Source: Verrucomicrobiota bacterium
GTDB lineage: Bacteria > Verrucomicrobiota > Verrucomicrobiia > Limisphaerales > AV2
Assembly (NCBI GenBank): GCA_003219345.1
Contig: QHOP01000093.1
Span: forward strand, 1 to 37,688
Direction of reading: 5' to 3'
Length of the DNA stretch: 37,688 nt
The notes beneath the pieces were generated by a model. The model worked only from the letters and a program-made list of their open reading frames with translations. It searched no databases and was not told the DNA's origin. Shown here piece after piece: positions 32,435 through 37,688 of this stretch (its first letter is position 1; every line of letters starts with the position of its first letter). The position numbers and the translations under genes are program-made.

Positions 32435-32537
32435 GGCAAACAAACTATGGTCCGAACCGCGCGCGTCAATGGAAAACTGGCGCCGTATCCTGTGCACTGG
32501 TCCACTCACAGCGGCAGGCGTAGAGGCACATTCGTCC

Positions 32538-34754
32538 TCACCGCGCTCCCACCGCACGGTAAAAGCGGTTTTCGCCCGGTCTGGCTGCGCCTGCGGAAGC
32601 GCTCGCGCGCGCCACACCGCAGACCGGGTCGTAACTGCGGCTCTCAATCAGTCCGGCTGCTCCAATAATATCAGCGGCTTCGCTCTGGACATGCACGGCC
32701 GCTTTGTCGCGAAAATAAGCTTTGCCGGCCTCGTCGGCCAACGTCGTCGCCAGCGGCGCCCAATCGATCAGGTCGTAAGAGACTTCGACGGTGTAGCGAC
32801 GCAGCGGCTGGCCGGCGATGGCCAGTTCATATTCGCCGGCGGCAAGGAAATGATAGCTTAGAGTGGGACGCTCGCCCGCTCCGCCAACTTCTTTGGGAGA
32901 GCTGACCGCGGGCGTGGAAACTTGCAGCAGCAGGCTCGTCGCCAGGTTCCAGTTGAGCGTCGTGTCGCCGGAAGCGCCGTTGTAGCCATCGATCGCGACG
33001 TGATATTGGGTGGTTGCCACTGCAGGGAAGGTTACGCGACTTTGGAGAACGTTATCGGCGATGTTGTCGTTGCTGGCCACCGGCGTCAGGCGGTTGACTG
33101 AATTGCCGATGTAAACGGCCAGCAGTGTGTTGAATGTGCTGCCAATCGTGTCAAAGGTCACGTAACCGGTCTCCGGTGCCGTCCAGCAATACCAGATTGA
33201 ACTCCCACCCGCGTTGTCGGCGTGATTCGGCTCGCCGCTTTCCTTGGAAGCGGAGACGTTGCTGCCTGTGACCGAGCCGTTGGCGCCGCCGATAAACTCG
33301 CAATTGGCGAAATCGTCGTTGACCGGGCTTTGGTCCAGCGTGAGGACGATGTTACCAGTGACACCGCTCTTGCCGTCCACGGCGATGCGGTAAGTTGCGC
33401 CGGCGACGGGAGTAAAGGCCGCCCGGCTTTGCTTGGTTGTCGAAGAGAGGTCGTCATTGCTCGCGACGGTCGTCAGGGCACTGACACTGCTGCCGGTATA
33501 GACTGCCAGCAGCGTGTCAAAACTGCTCCCCACCGTATCGACCGTCACGGTCCTGCTGCTGGGCGCGGTCCAGACGTACCAAACCGAATGCCCACCCGGG
33601 TTGCCAGCGTGGTTCGGCTCGCCAGCTTCCCTGGTGGCGCCGACGCTTGTGCCGCTCACACTGGCTGAACTGCCGGACAGGCCTTGAGCATCGGCGAAGT
33701 TATCATTGGCGGGCCGTGTGTTGCCGATGGTGATCTGGATGCGCGTGATGTTGTTGTCGTAATTGGACTCCGGCAATCTGTGTTCGGGATTGACTTCCAT
33801 TTCGAGCGTATAGTTGCCGTCAGGGACGCCGGTAATGTCAATCCATTGGCCGTCCAGTGTGGAATCGTAAACATCCCCCCAGCCCTGTTGGATGCCTTGA
33901 TTGCCGCAGTCGTATTTGGCTCTGGAGGGGGCGTTGGCGTCCCAGCGGATGGAGTCCAGCAGACAAAAGCCGATCTTCAGTCCGGCGGCCACCTGCTGCC
34001 CGTTGCTGTTGAGCAGCCGGTAGTTGGCGTAGTTGTTGAAGTGGTAATGACCGTGACAAGGCGCCCACACGAACTGTGGATTCGTGGCCGGGTTCCCCAG
34101 GGAGATGTCCGCCGTCCCCTGATTGCGCGTCTCGGTTGAGAAGCGAAGGAGTTTGCGTGTGCCGGCTTGCACCAGCCCTTCGACGACCGCACAACTGCTG
34201 GAAGAAAAGGTGACGGTTGTGATGCGTGGACTGATTGATGGTCCCCAGATCATCAAGTCCGGCAGGTCCTGGACCGTCTGGACCCAATTCAACGTGATCG
34301 TTCCTGTGGCGCCGTTCCAACCGTCCACAGCGATTTGATAGGTGGCGCCCGCCACGGGTGTGAAGCTCACGCGGCTGGGTTGGTTGGGGCCGTCGATGTC
34401 GTCGTTGCTGGCGATGGTTGTGAGGGTGCTCACACTGCTGCCGGTGTAAACGCCCAGCAAGGTGTCGAAACTGCTGCCAATCGTGTCGATTGTCACCGGC
34501 GTGTTCGCTGGCGCGGTCCAGCGATACCAAACCGAATGTCCGCCCGGATCCCCGGCGTGGTTGGGTTCACCGGATTCCTTGGTCGCATTGACATTGCTGC
34601 CGGAGACGCTGCCCGTGCTGCCGCTGAGCGATTGGCCATTGGCGAAAGCGTCATTCGGCGGCGGCGCGGGGTTCGTCGCGGATACCAGTAGAAGTGCAGG
34701 GATGAGGACGGGCAGATACTGCCATACGGCATAGCTCGTGCGTTTGTGCTTCAT
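32538..34754 (-). CDS. Secreted bacterial lysyl oxidase with PPC-type repeats
   Basis: A 738-residue exported protein. Signal peptide about 1-27; three homologous bacterial pre-peptidase-like (PPC-type) repeats at about 33-158, 348-478 and 482-612, each with SGEPNHA, SVWYxWTAP and DTxxSxFxTLLxVYxGxSV patterns. Between the first and second lies a lysyl oxidase domain (165-343). It has LLRFSTETRNQGTADI, the copper motif CHGHYH (233-238), the LTQ lysine K260 in GLKIGFC, the LTQ tyrosine Y296 in GDVYDSTLDGQWIDIT, and PESNYDNNITRIQI. Lysyl oxidases oxidise amines, classically lysine side chains, with copper and a lysyl-tyrosyl quinone; all needed residues are present. The C-terminus has a RYTVEVSYDLIDW strand and ends FYRAVGAR, common in verrucomicrobial secreted proteins. 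Substrate unknown. Confidence 0.88.
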   Translation of the reverse strand: MKHKRTSYAVWQYLPVLIPALLLVSATNPAPPPNDAFANGQSLSGSTGSVSGSNVNATKESGEPNHAGDPGGHSVWYRWTAPANTPVTIDTIGSSFDTLLGVYTGSSVSTLTTIASNDDIDGPNQPSRVSFTPVAGATYQIAVDGWNGATGTITLNWVQTVQDLPDLMIWGPSISPRITTVTFSSSSCAVVEGLVQAGTRKLLRFSTETRNQGTADISLGNPATNPQFVWAPCHGHYHFNNYANYRLLNSNGQQVAAGLKIGFCLLDSIRWDANAPSRAKYDCGNQGIQQGWGDVYDSTLDGQWIDITGVPDGNYTLEMEVNPEHRLPESNYDNNITRIQITIGNTRPANDNFADAQGLSGSSASVSGTSVGATREAGEPNHAGNPGGHSVWYVWTAPSSRTVTVDTVGSSFDTLLAVYTGSSVSALTTVASNDDLSSTTKQSRAAFTPVAGATYRIAVDGKSGVTGNIVLTLDQSPVNDDFANCEFIGGANGSVTGSNVSASKESGEPNHADNAGGSSIWYCWTAPETGYVTFDTIGSTFNTLLAVYIGNSVNRLTPVASNDNIADNVLQSRVTFPAVATTQYHVAIDGYNGASGDTTLNWNLATSLLLQVSTPAVSSPKEVGGAGERPTLSYHFLAAGEYELAIAGQPLRRYTVEVSYDLIDWAPLATTLADEAGKAYFRDKAAVHVQSEAADIIGAAGLIESRSYDPVCGVARASASAGAARPGENRFYRAVGAR

Positions 34755-35124
34755 AAATACTTATTCAATACTGGCTCAGCTCAGCCTCTCCTTCTTCCCT
34801 GAAGGTTCCTCTTCCTGGCAAACGTTCTGGTTTGTCGAGTTGTCATTCTGATACGGCCGCCACGACTGCGACTCACAAACCATAGCAGTGCTCCGCGTGC
34901 TGCATCCAGTTGGGTGAGAACCTGAAATGCGTCGCAAATTGACCTTAGAAGGGGCAGGTAAACACCGGAGAAAGACCTACTGTGATCACCCCGACTAACG
35001 CGATCGTGCGGATTGAGAACGCAAAGACCGGGAGCGCGGCTCAAAGTGAAGGGCACTTTCCTCGTTCATCTCGCTGGTCAGCATCCGTGAAAATAAAACT
35101 TGCGGGGGCTCGGGCGGTCTGGTT
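34755..35124. other. Divergent intergenic region
   Basis: 370 nt between the lysyl oxidase gene (minus) and the DUF2946-like gene (plus); it should hold promoters for both. A TTGACC is present at 34939-34944 on the plus strand, but no convincing -10 follows at 16-18 nt. No Zur, Fur or copper-regulator palindrome was recognised. No gene is supported here. Confidence 0.5.
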
Positions 35125-35463
35125 GTGTTTGCAAAGAGATTGCAACTGGAACGAAAATCCTTCGCCTGCGTTGCAAAATCAGCGCTGGCTGGTTTGCTGG
35201 CCCTCCTGTTGCTGTCGTCCTCCGTGCTGGCCGTCAGCTCGGCCCACCGCCAATCCCATCACTCGGATCGCGCGAAACCGGGCGACCAATGTGTGTTCTG
35301 CCTCTTCGCGCACGGCCAGGTCATCGCGGCTGAAGCCCAGCCGGCATTGTCGCGAATCGCCGCCTTGTTTGGCGGTTGTCAGTTGCCAGCCGACCAGACC
35401 CCGGTTCTCACATCCGATTACCGGCTTTCACCCAGCCGCGCCCCGCCTGTCAGCTTCTCCTGA
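35125..35463 (+). CDS. Small exported CxxC protein (DUF2946-like)
   Basis: A 112-residue protein with signal peptide SALAGLLALLLLSSSVLAVSS, a His-rich stretch (AHRQSHHSD), the motif DQCVFCLFAHGQV and a C-terminal LSPSRAPPVS, all in the arrangement of DUF2946 proteins. These small proteins accompany metal transport genes, with no proven function. It starts at GTG 35125 and is followed, 77 nt on, by the porin and then a ZnuA-like binding protein. The group may be one metal-responsive operon. Confidence 0.65.
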   Translation: MFAKRLQLERKSFACVAKSALAGLLALLLLSSSVLAVSSAHRQSHHSDRAKPGDQCVFCLFAHGQVIAAEAQPALSRIAALFGGCQLPADQTPVLTSDYRLSPSRAPPVSFS

Positions 35464-35540
35464 ACGTAGTCGGTTCGTCCTTTCGTTTGTCGTGAACCTT
35501 TGCGCGAACGCCGGTCGTTTGCGCCCAACCCGGAGAAGCT

Positions 35541-36974
35541 ATGAAATTGGGAAAAGTTTTGGGATTGTCCGCTGCGCTTTGCCTCGGGGTGTTGCCGCTG
35601 GCGGCCCAGGAGACGAACAACGTGGAGCAGTTGAAAAAGCAGTTGCAGGAATTGCAGCAGAAGTTTCAGAAGCAACAGGAGGAGCAGCGCCAGCAAATCG
35701 AGGCGTTGCAAAAACAGCTTGAAGCGCTGCTGCAGCAGCACAAGCCGGAGCAAGCGGCGGCAACGAATCAATCGAGCGCCACCGACCCCACGGCCGCCGT
35801 CCCGTCCCTAGGTCCCCCAGCGGAACAGCCGTGGTCGCCGTCGCAACCGATCTCGCTCGGACGTGCCGGGTCGGCCTATATGAACGTCAGCTTTGATGCG
35901 TTGATGGACTTCGGCGGATCTACGGCCAGTGATCCGTCGGCCCGGCTTCAGCTCGGCGATCACGACCCGATCCAACGCGGTTTTTCGCTGCGCAATGCCG
36001 AGATTGCGCTCGATGGCGCGGTGGACCCGTATCTCAAAGGGTTCGCCAACATCGTGTTCAAACTGGAAAAGGACCAGAGCACCACAGTCGAACTCGAAGA
36101 GACGTATTTGCAGTCCGTGACGCTGCCAGCCAACCTGCAAGTCAAAGCCGGTCAGTTTTTCGCCAATTTCGGGCGCCAAAACCCGCAACACCCGCACACA
36201 TGGGCGTTCGTGGATGAACCGCTGGTTCTGAGCCGCGCGTTCGGCCCGGATGGGTTGCGCAACATCGGTGGCCAGTTATCGTGGCTGCTGCCGACGCCGT
36301 TTTATACCGAAGGGTTCCTCGGCGTGTTTAACGGTCAAGGTGGGACTGCGTTCAGTTTTCGCAATCCGGAGCAGGAGGGAAACCACGGTCGAACTCCGAT
36401 TGACCGTGGTCTTCGCGGCCCGGGCGATTTGCTTTACGCGCCGCGGATCACATCGTCCTTCGATTTGACGGACCAGCAAACGCTGGTCGTCGGCGCTTCA
36501 GCGGCGTTCGGACCGAACGACAGCGGCCCGCACAGTCGCACCGAGGTCTATGGTGTCGATGGCTACTGGAAATGGAAGTCCGCTCATGCCAATCAAGGAT
36601 TCCCGTTTGTCTCCTGGCAAACCGAGGCCCTTTACCAGCGGTTCGGCGCGGGTGAAGACGTGTCCGCCGGGCTCTCCGCCGAGAACCTCCGCGACTGGGG
36701 GTTTTACTCTCAATTGTTGTGGGGCATCAAGCCGCGTTGGGTGGCCGGTCTGCGCGGCGAGTTCGTCACCGGCAACGACGGCGCGTTCGACGCGAGCGAC
36801 ATTTTCCGCGGTGACCGCACGCGCGTTTCCCCGAATCTCACCTGGTATCCGAGCGAGTTTTCAAAGATCCGGCTCCAATACAATTACGATCACGGCCAGT
36901 TGTTCGGAGACGACCACTCCGTTTGGATGCAGGTGGAATTTCTCCTCGGCTCGCATGCCGCGCACAAGTTTTAA
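35541..36974 (+). CDS. Coiled-coil outer-membrane porin-like protein
   Basis: A 477-residue protein: signal peptide (GLSAALCLGVLPLAAQ), a Gln/Glu/Lys coiled coil (about 27-70, with LQELQQKFQKQQEEQRQQI), a Pro-rich linker, then a barrel of about 370 residues with alternating strands such as GFSLRNAEIALDGAVDPYL, QVKAGQFFANFGRQNP and GFYSQLLWGIKPRWVAGL. It ends HSVWMQVEFLLGSHAAHKF. This layout resembles phosphate-selective or trimeric porins with a periplasmic coiled coil. Because the next gene is a zinc/manganese-type binding protein, passage of a metal or metal complex is a reasonable guess. GGAG lies 7 nt before the ATG. Confidence 0.8.
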   Translation: MKLGKVLGLSAALCLGVLPLAAQETNNVEQLKKQLQELQQKFQKQQEEQRQQIEALQKQLEALLQQHKPEQAAATNQSSATDPTAAVPSLGPPAEQPWSPSQPISLGRAGSAYMNVSFDALMDFGGSTASDPSARLQLGDHDPIQRGFSLRNAEIALDGAVDPYLKGFANIVFKLEKDQSTTVELEETYLQSVTLPANLQVKAGQFFANFGRQNPQHPHTWAFVDEPLVLSRAFGPDGLRNIGGQLSWLLPTPFYTEGFLGVFNGQGGTAFSFRNPEQEGNHGRTPIDRGLRGPGDLLYAPRITSSFDLTDQQTLVVGASAAFGPNDSGPHSRTEVYGVDGYWKWKSAHANQGFPFVSWQTEALYQRFGAGEDVSAGLSAENLRDWGFYSQLLWGIKPRWVAGLRGEFVTGNDGAFDASDIFRGDRTRVSPNLTWYPSEFSKIRLQYNYDHGQLFGDDHSVWMQVEFLLGSHAAHKF

Positions 36975-37021
36975 GTCTCGTTGAATCATCGATGCGAAAG
37001 ACAGTCAAACCCAACACGCTT

Positions 37022-37688
37022 ATGAATAAAGTTTTCCCCCTTCTCGTGCTGTGCGCGCTCGCTATTGTGGCCCCTGCCGCTCAGGCGAAGCTCGATGTCG
37101 TCGCCACCACGCCGGACTTTGGTTTGATCGCGACGGAAATCGGCGGCAATCGCGCCTCGATAACGACTTTGGCCAAGCCGACGGAGGACCCGCACTTCGT
37201 CGATGCCAAGCCGAGTTTCATTGTGAAACTGAATCGCGCCGACGCGGTGGTCGAGGGCGGGGCGGAGCTGGAAATCGGCTGGCTGCCCGCGCTGCTGGAC
37301 CAGTCCCGCAACTCGAAGTTGGCGCTCGGAGCGCCGGGCCGGATTTATTGCTCGCAAGGGATTTCGTTGGTGGAAATTCCCGCGACACTCGACCGCTCGC
37401 GCGGTGACATCCACGCGGCGGGGAATCCGCATTACATGACGGACCCCGTCAACGCGAAGATCGTGGCGGAACACATCGCCAACGCGTTCTGCCAGTTGGA
37501 TGCCAAATCCTGCGACACGTATCGCGCCAACTTGAAAAAGTTTACGGATGAATTGGACAAAAAGACGGTCGAGTGGGCGAAACGGCTGGCGCCGTTCGAA
37601 GGCCAGCGGGTCGTTGCTTATCACAACACCTGGCCTTACTTCGCGCGTCGGTTCGGATTAAGCATCGACCTGTTTCTCGAACCGAAGC
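37022..37688 (+). CDS. Metal ABC transporter substrate-binding protein (ZnuA/TroA type), partial
   Basis: The 3' end is cut by the window; about 222 codons are visible. Signal peptide NKVFPLLVLCALAIVAPAAQA, then a TroA-superfamily cluster A-I binding protein: VVATTPDFGLIATEIGG, the first metal His in EDPHFVDAKPS, the second in AAGNPHYMTDPVNAK and the third in VVAYHNTWPYFARRFG. The usual fourth ligand would lie beyond the end. Such proteins capture zinc or manganese in the periplasm for an ABC importer; permease and ATPase genes are expected downstream. ATG 37022 was chosen; an in-frame ATG at 36992 would add ten residues, and neither has a clear Shine-Dalgarno. Confidence 0.88.
   Translation, partial: MNKVFPLLVLCALAIVAPAAQAKLDVVATTPDFGLIATEIGGNRASITTLAKPTEDPHFVDAKPSFIVKLNRADAVVEGGAELEIGWLPALLDQSRNSKLALGAPGRIYCSQGISLVEIPATLDRSRGDIHAAGNPHYMTDPVNAKIVAEHIANAFCQLDAKSCDTYRANLKKFTDELDKKTVEWAKRLAPFEGQRVVAYHNTWPYFARRFGLSIDLFLEPK

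Noticed and set aside
34982..35722. Plus-strand open frame overlapping the DUF2946-like and porin genes
   Set aside because: Overlaps two genes with signal peptides and motifs; its own translation is low-complexity.
1..37688. CRISPR arrays, tRNA or rRNA genes, transposases or integrases
   Set aside because: No regularly spaced repeats, no tRNA T-loop or acceptor pattern and no DDE, serine or tyrosine recombinase motifs were seen on reading both strands.

Overview
The window looks like a chromosomal segment of a Gram-negative bacterium of the phylum Verrucomicrobiota, probably a Pedosphaera/Limisphaerales-type lineage. This is inferred from the GC-rich coding style, the expanded ECF sigma factors with long membrane-linked C-termini, the PPC-type repeat protein ending in a Phe-Tyr-Arg-Ala tail, System II cytochrome c biogenesis and outer-membrane barrels. 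No rRNA, tRNA or CRISPR array was recognised.

Layout. (1) 140-2176: a receiver-histidine kinase, a CoA-binding protein and a small DUF2934-like protein, closed by a stem-loop. (2) 2317-4431: purD, preceded by a decayed copy of its own 5' end and a Phd/PIN toxin-antitoxin pair. (3) 4433-13382, all on the minus strand: four ECF sigma-factor genes (A to D here), three of them followed by a bitopic partner gene with a similar coiled-coil and C-terminal domain. A ParE-type toxin-antitoxin pair is embedded between repeated pieces of one sigma gene. (4) 13465-18373: an S41-family protein lacking its catalytic dyad, a single-frame fusion of LMW phosphatase, RpiB and GlyA, then rho. (5) 18750-27857: a duplicated-domain lipoprotein, ResB and CcsA, a Uma2-family gene, a secA broken by a deletion, and a PiT phosphate transporter. 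(6) 28073-37688: a small Cys-containing secreted protein; a minus-strand metal-related group (membrane protein, HMBD-domain protein, outer-membrane barrel, CxxC protein, bacterial lysyl oxidase); and a plus-strand group (DUF2946-like protein, porin, ZnuA-like binding protein running off the end).

Three observations stand out. First, three unrelated selfish-type modules (Phd/PIN, antitoxin/ParE, Uma2) each sit just upstream of a same-strand host gene and are each bracketed by two copies of that gene's promoter or 5' coding sequence. This resembles the insertion with long target duplication described for restriction-modification genes. All three modules also carry the same compact promoter layout (-35, 17 nt, -10, 6 nt, start codon), which predicts leaderless transcripts. 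Second, the sigma cluster is a mosaic. The N-terminal sigma-2/sigma-4 unit is combined with two kinds of pseudopilin-like tail or with a DUF1648-like membrane domain, and the four genes share an upstream motif close to TTGTCGGATTTT. A dead S41 relative lies head-to-head with the cluster. Third, the phosphatase-RpiB-GlyA fusion freezes the ywlE-ywlF-glyA gene order of Bacillus into one polypeptide.

Cautions: secA and one sigma-partner gene are frame-disrupted, so sequence error or mis-assembly must be excluded. Family assignments were made from motifs read by eye, without database searches.
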